DNA from: Legionella cincinnatiensis
GTDB lineage: Bacteria > Pseudomonadota > Gammaproteobacteria > Legionellales > Legionellaceae
Assembly: GCF_900452415.1 (NCBI RefSeq)
Contig: NZ_UGNX01000001.1
Coordinates: forward strand, 1,922,001 to 1,986,000
Direction of reading: 5' to 3'
DNA: 64,000 nucleotides
Both the position numbers and the translations under genes were made by a program. A model generated the notes under the pieces. It saw nothing but the letters and a program-made list of their open reading frames with translations, had not been told where the DNA came from and made no database searches. Shown piece by piece: positions 25,958-35,054 of the stretch; the stretch's first letter is position 1; each line of letters opens with the position of its first letter.

Positions 25958-26077
25958 TTTCCGATTCTCATTTAATTATTTTACGACGGAATTATAGTAC
26001 ATGTTTCGAGTTAGTTTTATTTGTACCTTCTTTCAATTCTGCAGAAACTGGGGTATTGACCCCATTTGTGTCAAAAT

Positions 26078-26557
26078 TTACGGTTTGATATGCTCCATAA
26101 TGAAGTTCGTTAGTTTTACTCCTCTAATTTCTACATTTTGTTGTTTGACTACTTTAAATCCTTTAGCTTCAAAAAATGGTTTTGCTGTAATACTCACTTC
26201 AGCAAACACTCGCTTTAGGTTCAAATCGTTTGCCTTATTAAAGATTTCATTCATTAATGAAGCACCAATGCCAAAACCTTGATATTCATGATGCACATAA
26301 AAGCAATCAATGTGACCATTTGGTTCAAATTCTGTAAATCCAACTATTTTATCGTCGATTAGAGCAACCAAAGGCGTAATAGTTTCCCATTTTTTCTTCC
26401 ATCCGGTTAATTCTAGAGATGAATAAGGTGCCCAAGCATTAATTTGGTCTTCAGAGTAATCCTGAATATTAATATTATGAATGGTATAGTAATAAATATT
26501 GACTAAGTGTTGCGCATCAGCAGGTGTATATGGTCGAATATTAATTTGAATGGTCAT
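26078..26557 (-). CDS. GNAT family N-acetyltransferase
   Basis: 159 residues. Motif A (HEYQGFGIGASLMNEIF) provides the acetyl-CoA pyrophosphate loop QGFGIG; FYVHHEY is the preceding strand and AKPFFEAKGF the usual C-terminal motif. AGAGAG precedes the ATG. The acceptor cannot be predicted. Confidence 0.9.
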   Translation of the reverse strand: MTIQINIRPYTPADAQHLVNIYYYTIHNINIQDYSEDQINAWAPYSSLELTGWKKKWETITPLVALIDDKIVGFTEFEPNGHIDCFYVHHEYQGFGIGASLMNEIFNKANDLNLKRVFAEVSITAKPFFEAKGFKVVKQQNVEIRGVKLTNFIMEHIKP

Positions 26558-26982
26558 AATAATCTCTCTTTGCTGTCAAGCTGAAGCGTGCTCCATTCTG
26601 ACGTCAGGATAAAATGTAAGCGGCCAAATTAAATTGCCGCCATCAGCCCCATTATTTTGCCTATTTTTCACCGATTAATAGACACTTTCTAGCGGCCTCT
26701 ATGAAATTATAAAATAAAATTTACTTTTTGAATCCAGTTTATTTTCTTCTATGCTTAATTAATCAATGTTTCTAAGGGAGATAAATATGGAAGACGTGGA
26801 TGGTCACCTAAATTCGGCTGTATCTTTTAATTACCGAATTAAATAAAAGTTTACTTTCGGCTTTACTTATATTTCTCTATGGCAACAAAAATAATTAGCT
26901 TTATTTTGAAATCTGGATTGCTAGCAGATATTTACAGTAGAATAAGAAGCTTATTGAATAATACTAAGGAGATAAATTATTA
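26558..26982. other. Intergenic region with a short ORF and a possible IS-end remnant
   Basis: About 425 bp. The stretch near 26615-26645 contains GCGGC and GCCGC arms around an A/T core, locally richer in G+C than the surroundings, reminiscent of transposon ends but not proven. A 19-codon ORF with a strong ribosome site lies at 26787-26846. The rest is A/T-rich leader for the BrkB gene. Confidence 0.4.
26787..26846 (+). CDS. Micro-ORF (19 aa) upstream of the BrkB gene
   Basis: AAGGGAG lies 6 nt before the ATG, an excellent ribosome site. The peptide starts MEDVDGHLNS and ends in YRIK. The leader closely resembles that in front of the BrkB gene (AAGGAGATAAAT in both). It may be a leader peptide, a decayed gene start or chance. 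Confidence 0.3.
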   Translation: MEDVDGHLNSAVSFNYRIK

Positions 26983-27812
26983 ATGGAATATTCTTATGGA
27001 CAAAGAAACTTTACAGCCATTGCAATGAAGATAACGTAACAACCCGCGCAGCAGCTTTGGCTTATTATACTCTATTTTCTCTAGTTCCTATATTATTAAT
27101 TTCCATTTACTTCGCTGGAACATTTTTTGGTGAAGAGGTAGCAAAAAGCCAAGTGTTAGCTGTAATAAAGGGTTTATGGGGAAGTGAAGTTGCCTTACAA
27201 ATTCAAAAAATAATTAATGGCGTAAATTATTCTTCTACCACTTTATTCGCAAGAATAATAAGTACTTTTATTTTATTATTTAGTTCAGCAGGTGTTTTTA
27301 ACGAAATTCAAGAGGGATTAAACACTATTTGGAAAGTTAAATCGAATGTTAACAAAGGATGGTTTTATCTTATTAAAAAAAGATTTTTATCCTTTGCGAT
27401 GGTTTTTGTTTTCGCTTTTTTATTATTAGTTTCTTTAATCTTAAGTGCTTTTTTAGCATTGTTGAGTTCTCATATAAATTATTTTTTAGGAACAAATGTT
27501 TTAATGCAATTACTCATTAGTGATTTAATTTCATTTTTTATTTTAACTCTATTATTTGCTATGATTTTTAAATACTTACCTGACGTAAAACTTGCCTGGA
27601 AGCATGTATGGTTGGGTGCTCTAGTAACTTCTCTACTATTTAGTTTAGGAAAAATTGGAATCGGAATTTACCTAAATCAAGTTCGTCTTGTTTCAGTGTT
27701 TGGGGCGGCTGGTTTTTTAATTGTACTTTTGTTGTGGTTTTATTATTCAGCTCAAATTTTTTTTATTGGTGCTGAAATTTCAAAAATTCATTCGGAAAAA
27801 AGTACTTTATAA
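26983..27812 (+). pseudogene. YihY/BrkB family membrane protein gene with 5' frameshift
   Basis: The body (27057 onwards, 251 codons) is a clear YihY family integral membrane protein: RAAALAYYTLFSLVP at its start, several hydrophobic helices, LPDVKLAWKHVWLGA, and IVLLLWFYYSAQIFFIGAE near the end. The natural start, an ATG at 26983 behind AAGGAG, is in another frame and meets a TAA at 27037. The body frame extends back to 26974 with no ATG, GTG or TTG before codon 27057. In that frame NEDNVTTRAAALAYY matches the family's N-terminal consensus, so a 1-2 base indel lies between about 26990 and 27030. It may be a recent pseudogene, a sequencing error, or a gene starting at a rare codon (ATT or ATA). 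Confidence 0.75.
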
Positions 27813-27949
27813 GTGAGCATCAAAATATTTAATTATCCTATTTACAGTAACATTCTTTCCTCAGCCCCTAGTTGAAATTTTATACTGGAGCAACGTTTTT
27901 GAAGAATACTTCTGTATATAATTTACTGTTTTTTTATCTTATAAAAAAT

Positions 27950-29731
27950 TTAAACTAAAGAAATACCTACTATTTTCCACGCATTAATTGGAGTAAAAGA
28001 GGAATCCTTTGTCAATACATGTATCAATCCTTTAGGATCAATAGCAAATAAAGGCACATTTTTAGCATGTAAATAATCCTCATAGGAAAACTCTTCGGTT
28101 ATGAGTGTTGTTTTTAATTTAGCATTTTGATTTAACCAATTTTCTAAAAACTGGTATGTTATTTCTTCCGTAAAAATCGTTCTCCCACTGTGTTTGAAAT
28201 TAAATTTTTCCTGCTTTTGTCCTTCTTCAGGAAGAATAGTTTGAATAGTAAAAATATCTTGTGACTGAAAGTAAGAGCGAAAATGTTTTGCTGCAAGTAT
28301 ATTTAACTCTAAATAAGGTGTAAGGATTAATAATTGTTTGATTTTGATTAAATCCATATTATTTTCAACATGTTGCGATATAGGATTGCCCCATATTGTT
28401 GCTAACCCTTTCATTCTTGCCTCACATAAGGAAGGCCATTCTTCAGCAATTAAACAAACATAAAATTCGTTTTTATGCAGTTCCTCTGCGATTGCTTGTG
28501 CTACTTTATTTGCTCCAATAATAAGAAATCCTTGAGGTTCTGGTTCGGCTACATTTAATTTTAGCGCAATTATTTTAGCGGTAAGACTTTGTAATGTGAT
28601 GGTACCAAGAATCATAAAGAAAGTTAGAGGAACTAATTGTTCTGCTTCTGGGTACCCAAAATGGCCTAATTGTATGGCAAATAAGGAAGAGATTGCTGCG
28701 GCAACAATACCACGCGGAGCAATCCAAGCAATCATATGTCGCTCCGCCAAAGATAATGTGGAACTTATTGAGCACACATACACATTTAATGGACGAATTA
28801 AAAATTGAATGAACAAAAACAATAAAATAGCTGGATAACCTAAACTAATAAATGAAGATAAATTAATACGTGCAGCTAAAATAATAAATAAAATCGATAG
28901 AAGTACTAAACTTAAACTTTCCTTAAAATTGAGTATATCATCTAACTCAATGTCTTTGACATTGGCTAAAGTAACTCCCATAACAGTAGCACTAAGTAAA
29001 CCTGACTCAGAAATAATATAATTAGAACTTGCATAAATAAGACTTATCACTGTTAACACAGCAAAATTATGCAGATATTGAGGAATCCAATATTTTTTAA
29101 AGGCAATTCCTATAAATAAACCTCCAATAACTCCAAAAGAAACACCAGTAATGATTATTTTCCCAAAAGAAAGAAGTCCAGAAATAAAACCCTCTGAAAC
29201 GTTATTAGAAATAATAAATTCAAACACCAATACAGCTAAAATTGCGCCAATGGGATCAATTAAAATTCCTTCCCAATGTAATACATTAGCAATATTACTA
29301 TTAGGGCGTAAAATTCTTAACATTGGCCCAATTACGGTAGGGCCGGTGACTACCATTAGGGCAGCAAAAAGGAAGGAGACCTCCCAAGAAAAATTAATTA
29401 TCCAATGGGTTGTTAATCCAGTGGAGACAAAGGTAATAAAAACACCTATGCTAATTAAATTACAAATTACAGAACCTAATCCAATAATTTTTGAGTATCT
29501 TAATGTCATACTACCTTCAAACAAAATTATGGCAACTGCAAGGGAAATGAAAGGAAGTAATAAAGCGCCTAATTGTTTGTCAGGATTTATCCAATGCATG
29601 ATTGGACCAATAAAAATGCCTGTACAAAGTAAAAAGAGAATTGCAGCTATTTTAAAATAGGAGGCAATCCATTGACATAAAAAACCTGCGAGTAAGATAA
29701 GTGAAAATGCAAAAACTAATTTTTCAGGCAT
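27950..29731 (-). CDS. CPA1-type Na+(K+)/H+ antiporter with C-terminal TrkA-N-like domain
   Basis: 593 residues. The N-terminal 390 or so form 11-13 hydrophobic segments with the NhaP signature: FEGSMTL, then VVTGPTVIGPMLR and HWEGILIDPIGA, which carries the ion-binding Asp. After about residue 395 a cytoplasmic Rossmann-like domain begins (FLIIGANKVAQAIAEEL), resembling a TrkA-N/RCK regulatory domain, although the glycine loop is degenerate. It likely exports monovalent cations against protons at the inner membrane. Transcribed alone, convergent with the BrkB gene. Confidence 0.9.
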   Translation of the reverse strand: MPEKLVFAFSLILLAGFLCQWIASYFKIAAILFLLCTGIFIGPIMHWINPDKQLGALLLPFISLAVAIILFEGSMTLRYSKIIGLGSVICNLISIGVFITFVSTGLTTHWIINFSWEVSFLFAALMVVTGPTVIGPMLRILRPNSNIANVLHWEGILIDPIGAILAVLVFEFIISNNVSEGFISGLLSFGKIIITGVSFGVIGGLFIGIAFKKYWIPQYLHNFAVLTVISLIYASSNYIISESGLLSATVMGVTLANVKDIELDDILNFKESLSLVLLSILFIILAARINLSSFISLGYPAILLFLFIQFLIRPLNVYVCSISSTLSLAERHMIAWIAPRGIVAAAISSLFAIQLGHFGYPEAEQLVPLTFFMILGTITLQSLTAKIIALKLNVAEPEPQGFLIIGANKVAQAIAEELHKNEFYVCLIAEEWPSLCEARMKGLATIWGNPISQHVENNMDLIKIKQLLILTPYLELNILAAKHFRSYFQSQDIFTIQTILPEEGQKQEKFNFKHSGRTIFTEEITYQFLENWLNQNAKLKTTLITEEFSYEDYLHAKNVPLFAIDPKGLIHVLTKDSSFTPINAWKIVGISLV

Positions 29732-29816
29732 ATAATTTCCTATTTTAATTTGTTAAAACTCGTTAAATACGTCTTCCTAAAACTTCATTTATATGAATTG
29801 CTTTTATTATTGCTAA

Positions 29817-30038
29817 TTAACTTATTGCCATAGGTTCCCAAAATATTTTAATGAAGTTTTCAAAAATCCCCATGCTTCTTTTATGCGGCCTGATGTTGCC
29901 AATGGACTCTATATATCTTGATAAAACACCAACAGAAATGTGTGGAGGTAAGACCGGAACATCAGGATTAGTCCATACGTCAACTAAAACCACACCTTCA
30001 TAAGAAAAAGTTTCCTGAAGTACTGGCTCTCTAATGAA
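29817..30038 (-). pseudogene. 3' fragment of pyruvate oxidase/acetolactate synthase-like gene
   Basis: A 74-codon open stretch ends at a TAA (29817-29819) and is closed upstream by a TGA. It encodes FSYEGVVLVDVWTNPDVPV followed by LPPHIS, which matches the C-terminal segment of thiamine-pyrophosphate enzymes such as PoxB and acetolactate synthase (VLVDVxTNPxxxxxPPxI). The rest of a roughly 570-residue gene is missing, so it is a decayed remnant. Confidence 0.6.
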
Positions 30039-30072
30039 TCAATTTTTTTGACACTGTAACTTTCCCCATTGG

Positions 30073-30117
30073 TCAATGTAAAAGACTCTCACCCATATAG
30101 GCCACTAACCGACACAT
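30073..30117 (-). pseudogene. 5' fragment of class II glutamine amidotransferase gene
   Basis: ATG followed by MCRLVAYMGESLLH then TGA. MCRLxAYxG is the N-terminal signature of YafJ/EgtC-type class II amidotransferases, whose Cys2 is the nucleophile. Nothing downstream continues the gene convincingly. Confidence 0.45.
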
Positions 30118-30483
30118 AAATTCCTTTTTTGTTAGTAAATATTGTCCAATTATAGACGTTTCCTGAATATGTAGTTCTTAATGTTTTCCTGGATATGGAG
30201 TTTTTAATTTATTGTCTATAAGTAAAAATAGCTTAAAAATTTTTCTTCACATGAGTTCCTATAAAGAAAAGGGTATGTCTCCAAGAAACATTGAAGTAGC
30301 AAAAAATATATTAATGTCTTTGAGTCTGAAGCCCAATTTACTTAATGTGTAATAGGTAATGTTTCAATGAGGAGTTTAGGTTTCAACTTACACATAATGA
30401 GTACAAAAACTTGAGAGCACAAGTCGTGACCTCAAGTTGTCTCATAAAATCTGATTAATTATAAAAGCACCATCCCGAATGAA

Positions 30484-30512
30484 GTAAAAAAGGGCTTTAT
30501 ACAACAAGCCCC
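30484..30512 (-). terminator. Rho-independent terminator of the 210-aa unknown gene
   Basis: Read on the minus strand, GGGCTT, an 8-nt loop, AAGCCC and a T6 run. It lies about 40 nt beyond the stop codon of the gene ending at 30550. Confidence 0.8.
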
Positions 30513-30549
30513 TAGACAGATTATAAATTACATTATGCTACATTCAGGT

Positions 30550-31182
30550 CTAGTACCATCTCGCTGACATAGCTGCAAACGGACCAGCATCCATTCGTTC
30601 ATATCTCGCTTGCAAGTTATGGGAGTCTCTCCAATCAGGGAACATGCCTAGCAACTCTTGGTATTGCTTATTGCTTGCGATAAGTGCATCATGCTCGCCT
30701 GGGTTTTCTGCTTTCAGTTTTCTTAGATGTTCGCATTGAGCTCCAATCCAACTTCCATAGCCTCTTGATGCACCATCTTCAAAAATAATATTTACTAATT
30801 GACTTAGACGATCGGCTAATCTCTTTTGATATTTCGTTAGTACTGGCTTGGTTGACTTTGCTATAGCTTCTTCTTCGGTAATTTCGGCATTTTTAGCTAG
30901 AGCCTCTTCAACAGATGGAGCTGAAATATTAAAATATACATAAGCGTCATACATTGCGGTTTTTTGATTTATAGAAATAACGCTAATATCATTATAATAA
31001 ATGTTGTACATAACCTTATCAAAATCTGGTGTTTGTCTTTCACATCGAACTCGAGGAGAATCAGGCATATTTAAAAAATAATATCGTCCTGTTTTTTCCA
31101 TGCTATCTAAATTAAAACCTAATTTTACCAATAGTTCTCTTTCTTGCTTGTTTGGTAATCGTGCTCCAAAAGGTACTCTCAT
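30550..31182 (-). CDS. Hypothetical protein (210 aa)
   Basis: Not recognised. GGAG stands 8 nt before the ATG and a good terminator follows, so this is a real single-gene unit. The product is soluble with no signal peptide. The N-terminal half is strand-rich and includes YNIYYNDISVISINQK. The second half is helical, with an acidic/Ala-rich stretch around residue 100-115 and a Trp-containing C-terminus ending SARWY. Effector status is possible from context but not supported by any motif. Confidence 0.75.
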   Translation of the reverse strand: MRVPFGARLPNKQERELLVKLGFNLDSMEKTGRYYFLNMPDSPRVRCERQTPDFDKVMYNIYYNDISVISINQKTAMYDAYVYFNISAPSVEEALAKNAEITEEEAIAKSTKPVLTKYQKRLADRLSQLVNIIFEDGASRGYGSWIGAQCEHLRKLKAENPGEHDALIASNKQYQELLGMFPDWRDSHNLQARYERMDAGPFAAMSARWY

Positions 31183-31836
31183 AATGTTACTCCAATATTA
31201 AAATGATCATCGATCCATATAAAGGGTAGAAATCCATAATTTGGTTAATTTTTCTGACTACTGCGCCTGCTGTTCTTTTATTTTGTTATGTGTGCATATT
31301 TTATTTTTTTTGGTTGTTGGATATAACTGCTAAAAATTAACAGGTTACAAAAGCAGAAAAAAATGCACTTAATGAAGGGAATGAAATGTGACTTCAGAAG
31401 GGATAAAAACTAAATCCGGTAACATCATTGTTAAAGGACACATAAATGGTGCCAATTTCTAGAGTAGTTGAATCCACCCGATCTATAATTATACTAGGTC
31501 TGATTATCGAAATAATCAGACTTAATGAGCTTGGTTAATATTATAGCTCCCCATTTTTCACTTGCTGTTCAAAATATAAACTAACAAGCGCTTTAATAAG
31601 TTTATTCTTATTGAGCGATTAAGCATTTACTATAAACAGTGATCTAAACCTGCCCTGCTTCTTATCTATTAATAAATTCGTAAACAAATTTTAATATCTC
31701 TAAAATGTTCAGAGTTGAGAGGAATTGTTTTTATCACGCAGGAAGCTGGATTAATATTGCATATTCAGTAGGAATCTACTAATTCAACCGCCTTATGTTT
31801 GATGTTTATTAAGAATAAACGTCTGTATCTTATTTC
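31183..31836. other. Long intergenic region without a recognisable gene
   Basis: 654 bp, A/T-rich. A 25-codon GTG-started ORF (EGIKTKSGN..) around 31388-31462 could be a gene scrap but is not identified. A strong 10-bp hairpin lies at 31498-31521. The right part is the downstream region of the CIIL-ending gene. Confidence 0.45.
31498..31521. other. Isolated perfect hairpin
   Basis: GTCTGATTAT at 31498-31507, loop CGAA, ATAATCAGAC at 31512-31521. No T-tract follows on either strand, so it is not a typical terminator; it could belong to a small RNA or be a protein site. Confidence 0.35.
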
Positions 31837-33264
31837 TTATAAAATAATACAGTTATTCAATGCACTATGCTCCTTCTTGGATATATCAATCGTTCCACTA
31901 GAAATGACAGTACCTTTAAATAAACCATGTGTGGCGAGCTGCTCACTTATCTGGGAAGGTATTCCATTTAATTTATTTTCTTTAGTTTGTTCTAAATGAT
32001 TGGAAATAATATTTGTAATCTCCTCATTATTCAAATAAGCAGCAAGTTCCAATGGAGTAAATTCTAATTTTTTGTTTTCAGGTTTTATTTCATAAGAGGC
32101 CTTTAAATCCGCACACGCCCCAAATTCCAGGAGCCATTTAACCTGTTCCTTTTGATTATTCAAAACTGCATGATGTAATAAAGTTCCCCTTTCAGTGTTC
32201 ACAATATAGGAAGGATGAGAGTATTTACTTAAATGATGAAGTAAATAATCTAAATCACTTGATGAAGCTAGTTTTATTGGATTATCAGACCATCGGGGAA
32301 ACGGATCAAATAATGAGGTATACTCATCGTCTACCAGAATACACTCCTTTTTCTCCTTATTTACATAAAAAATTTGGTCAGGCTTTAATGTTGCCACATA
32401 AGCGTCATTCGTTGTGAAGGGTAAAACTAATAATTTTTCTACGGTGGTTATTTTTTCTTTCAGAAATACGAGGCTGCATGGTGATAAAGATTTCTTACTG
32501 AAAGCACACGTCATTTGTTCATTAATATTGCCATAGGATAAATTGTTTTCTAAAAGTTGGCGATCATTTAGGTCTAACCAAAAAAATAAGCCTGGTGTTT
32601 TCCCACAATAAGATTTGTAGCTGGTTTTCTTAACTCCTAGTTCAGTATCAGTAATAAAAGATATAGATGAATCAAAGCACAAGGTGTTTGAAATTCTAGG
32701 AAATTTTATCCAGTTATCAAAGGTTTCCTTGATTTGGTTATTAAAACGATGAGGAGAGTACATAATGTAAAAATCATTTGTATTATCAAAACCTGATTTT
32801 GCGGTTTTTGCTTCATCATGAATTGGTAAATTAATGCATTTTTCCTTTGCAGGATAGACATTTGTATCAAAAAAATAGCCACTTTGGCTTAGTAATAGAA
32901 ACAATGAGAATTCATCTTTAAACTTGACTCTATCTTGGATCGTATTACTTTCTTTTGCTAATGAGTTTACCATAAGTTGTTTTACAAATTCAGCACGCTC
33001 ACTTAAATCACTCTGGGATTCTTTACTTAATAGTTTTTCTATAGAGCAAACCTCTATTTTAACTCCAACATCTTTAAATTGCCTTTGATAAAATGCTTGA
33101 TATTCATCCAAACACCAAAATTTTATTGGGTTAACTTTGTCTGCTTGCTCCTGAAGCTTTTGAGCCATTTGAATAGGGCCTGCCACATCATGGCCAGCAA
33201 TACCTGTAGAAGGAGCTAGTTTAGTTGGTGCGCCAACCCAAAGATAATGAATTGTTGGTAACAT
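31837..33264 (-). CDS. Glycosyltransferase-like protein with ankyrin repeats and C-terminal CaaX box (effector candidate)
   Basis: 475 residues, with AAGGGG before the ATG. The N-terminus, MLPTIHYLWVGAP, matches the first strand of DXD-type sugar transferases of the GT32/GT44 kind (IHYIWxG). EFSLFLLLSQSGYFFDTNVYP fits the SDxxRYxxLxxxGGxYxDxD region, with DTN (133-135) in place of the usual DxD. About residues 355-430 hold two ankyrin repeats (GTLLHHAVLNNQKEQVKWLL; FTPLELAAYLNNEEITNII). The last four residues are CIIL, a textbook CaaX box with Leu at X, predicted for geranylgeranylation by host enzymes. Such boxes anchor Legionella effectors such as AnkB to host membranes. Enzyme activity and translocation are inferred. 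Confidence 0.72.
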   Translation of the reverse strand: MLPTIHYLWVGAPTKLAPSTGIAGHDVAGPIQMAQKLQEQADKVNPIKFWCLDEYQAFYQRQFKDVGVKIEVCSIEKLLSKESQSDLSERAEFVKQLMVNSLAKESNTIQDRVKFKDEFSLFLLLSQSGYFFDTNVYPAKEKCINLPIHDEAKTAKSGFDNTNDFYIMYSPHRFNNQIKETFDNWIKFPRISNTLCFDSSISFITDTELGVKKTSYKSYCGKTPGLFFWLDLNDRQLLENNLSYGNINEQMTCAFSKKSLSPCSLVFLKEKITTVEKLLVLPFTTNDAYVATLKPDQIFYVNKEKKECILVDDEYTSLFDPFPRWSDNPIKLASSSDLDYLLHHLSKYSHPSYIVNTERGTLLHHAVLNNQKEQVKWLLEFGACADLKASYEIKPENKKLEFTPLELAAYLNNEEITNIISNHLEQTKENKLNGIPSQISEQLATHGLFKGTVISSGTIDISKKEHSALNNCIIL

Positions 33265-33385
33265 TTACTACTTCCCCTTATATTGCAAAAGGAGAATCAT
33301 AAATTTAAATCAATTAACCAATTATTACTTCTAGATGAACAATATTTGTTCTTGAAATTCCATTATGGAATATATTAAAAGTTAA

Positions 33386-34504
33386 TCATATTTCAGATAG
33401 TGTTTTGGCTTTAAAATCGAAACCAAAATGTTTTGGTCCAAGTAATTCTAGAGCCTCTGGGCTTCGGAAGCTCTCTGAGGCTGGTATACCAAAGACTATC
33501 ACATCAGATCCTTCATTTAGTTTACCGATAATGGCTGGTTCAAATGTGGATAGATCAACCATTGTGATTAAATCAGGGCATGCAATATAAGGTTCATCAT
33601 TTAACCAAGATAAAATACTCTCATTTTTAACCCATATTTTGAATTTATCACCTTTGAAACGATCAATACCATCGATATTAACATGGCCTATGTAATACCC
33701 ATCTTGAACCGCTGCCTTACGTTTTGTCACTTTACCAATAAATAAAGTTTTAGCTTGAGTTAAGTTAATGACCGATTGCAGAGAGTGGTTCTTTCCCTCT
33801 CTCGCTTCCCTCAAAGCGGAACCAACCGATAACGCTTTTGACAACGTATTAAATAACATGAACGATTTTATTTGCTTCAGTTGCTTCAATAAAGCCGCCT
33901 GCCCCACCAAACCTAATGATGCGGTTGCCATAATTTTACCTAACCTTTCCGTCATTTGGAGGCCAGTTGTTTTTTTGATAATCACTTGATTACCATAAGC
34001 GTCACAACTTGCGATAGGCAATAAATTAACATGGTGAATAGCAGGTAATATTTGTGCAACTTCAGGTAATGCCCTACCTGCATAATCTCCATCAATTGTA
34101 GGTACACCAAGCCAAGCAGCAGTAGCAACTGCACTGGAAGTAGCTGCTGCACCTAATTCAAGAGGAATAACAGCATTGAGTTTAATTTTTTCGTGTGCAA
34201 GCAGAAGTTGTGTGGCAGCTGCAGGCATATTTGATACAAGTTCTTGTGTTAGGCCATAGTTTTTTCTTGCTTGTATCACTTCTTTTGATTCAGGTCCTGG
34301 AGCTGGCCCCATTAAGTAAGGGCATATTGTCCAGGCCTCATCAGGTAATTCTTTTGCATCAATAATACAAATTTGTTTGCCGGCATCTAAGGCTTCACGT
34401 AACATTTTTTGCCCAAAGAGAGGGTCTCCTCCACCGCCTGTCGCAAAAAAACAACATCCACGTGTGAAGTCTTCAATTTGTTGATTCGTAGTAATTGTGA
34501 TCAT
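33386..34504 (-). CDS. DUF917 family protein (S-methyl-thiohydantoin desulfurase-like)
   Basis: About 372 residues from the ATG at 34504; a GTG 15 nt upstream is an alternative. CFFATGGGGDPLFGQKM near the N-terminus and PYLMGPAPG are hallmarks of the DUF917 family, some members of which act on hydantoins or thiohydantoins. The C-terminal beta-rich part has YIACPDLITMVD and DVIVFGIPA. It follows an NTF2-like gene by 3-18 nt, so the two are co-transcribed. Substrate unknown. Confidence 0.82.
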   Translation of the reverse strand: MITITTNQQIEDFTRGCCFFATGGGGDPLFGQKMLREALDAGKQICIIDAKELPDEAWTICPYLMGPAPGPESKEVIQARKNYGLTQELVSNMPAAATQLLLAHEKIKLNAVIPLELGAAATSSAVATAAWLGVPTIDGDYAGRALPEVAQILPAIHHVNLLPIASCDAYGNQVIIKKTTGLQMTERLGKIMATASLGLVGQAALLKQLKQIKSFMLFNTLSKALSVGSALREAREGKNHSLQSVINLTQAKTLFIGKVTKRKAAVQDGYYIGHVNIDGIDRFKGDKFKIWVKNESILSWLNDEPYIACPDLITMVDLSTFEPAIIGKLNEGSDVIVFGIPASESFRSPEALELLGPKHFGFDFKAKTLSEI

Positions 34505-34522
34505 ATTTTTTAGTTTCACAAA

Positions 34523-34885
34523 TTATCGTGAGAATTGCTCACTGGATTTTACTGTGATTGAATGAATCTTACCTTTTGGATCAAGATGCATGATACCTAT
34601 ATTTTCAGCTTTCTTAATATTATTTGTTTGATCGGTAAATTGAAATTGGATACAAAATGCGATCTTATTATCTTCTGATACAACATCAATAAATTCGAAA
34701 TGAGTGATTTTTTCGTTATCTTTCCCCCATGCGCAGTGTTTTTCTAACTCTTCTCGAGAAAGAGTTTCTCCATTGAACTCACCTGTGACAGAAGTTGCAT
34801 AATAACGTTTCATGTTTTCAACAGAGGATAAAACCCATACATCATAAAACCATGATTCGAGAAATCGCTTTGCAATGATACTCAT
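34523..34885 (-). CDS. NTF2/SnoaL-like protein
   Basis: 120 residues, with AGGGA before the ATG. It has the small cone-shaped NTF2-like pattern: an N-terminal helix with FLESWFYDVW, a region YYATSVTGEFNG, and paired strands ending in HLDPKGKIHSITV. Such proteins bind or isomerise small hydrophobic molecules. It is the first gene of a two-gene unit with the DUF917 gene. Confidence 0.72.
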   Translation of the reverse strand: MSIIAKRFLESWFYDVWVLSSVENMKRYYATSVTGEFNGETLSREELEKHCAWGKDNEKITHFEFIDVVSEDNKIAFCIQFQFTDQTNNIKKAENIGIMHLDPKGKIHSITVKSSEQFSR

Positions 34886-35054
34886 ACTAATCCCTATAAT
34901 AATTAAGCGAATCGTTTTGATTGTAACAATCCCTTTAAATTATGTAAATTAATAGGTTATGCTTGGGCCCTGCCCTTTACTTTTTTAGGCCAAAGCATTC
35001 CTTTAATTCGTAAATGCCATAGGACGATTTTTTTCTATATTTTTATCAAAATTT

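Larger units (their letters stand above)
29732..30549. other. Gene graveyard between antiporter and unknown gene
   Basis: 818 bp without an intact gene. On the minus strand it holds a 3' remnant of a TPP-dependent oxidase gene (29817-30038) and the first codons of a class II glutamine amidotransferase (30073-30117). On the plus strand there is a 33-codon ORF (30251-30352) without a ribosome site. A strong minus-strand terminator lies at 30484-30512. Confidence 0.6.

Noticed and set aside
29151-29660. 169-codon plus-strand ORF opposite the antiporter gene
   Set aside because: Shadow of the membrane-helix codons of the antiporter; no family features.
30251-30352. 33-codon ORF in the remnant region
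   Set aside because: No ribosome site and no recognisable similarity; kept only as a note in the region description.
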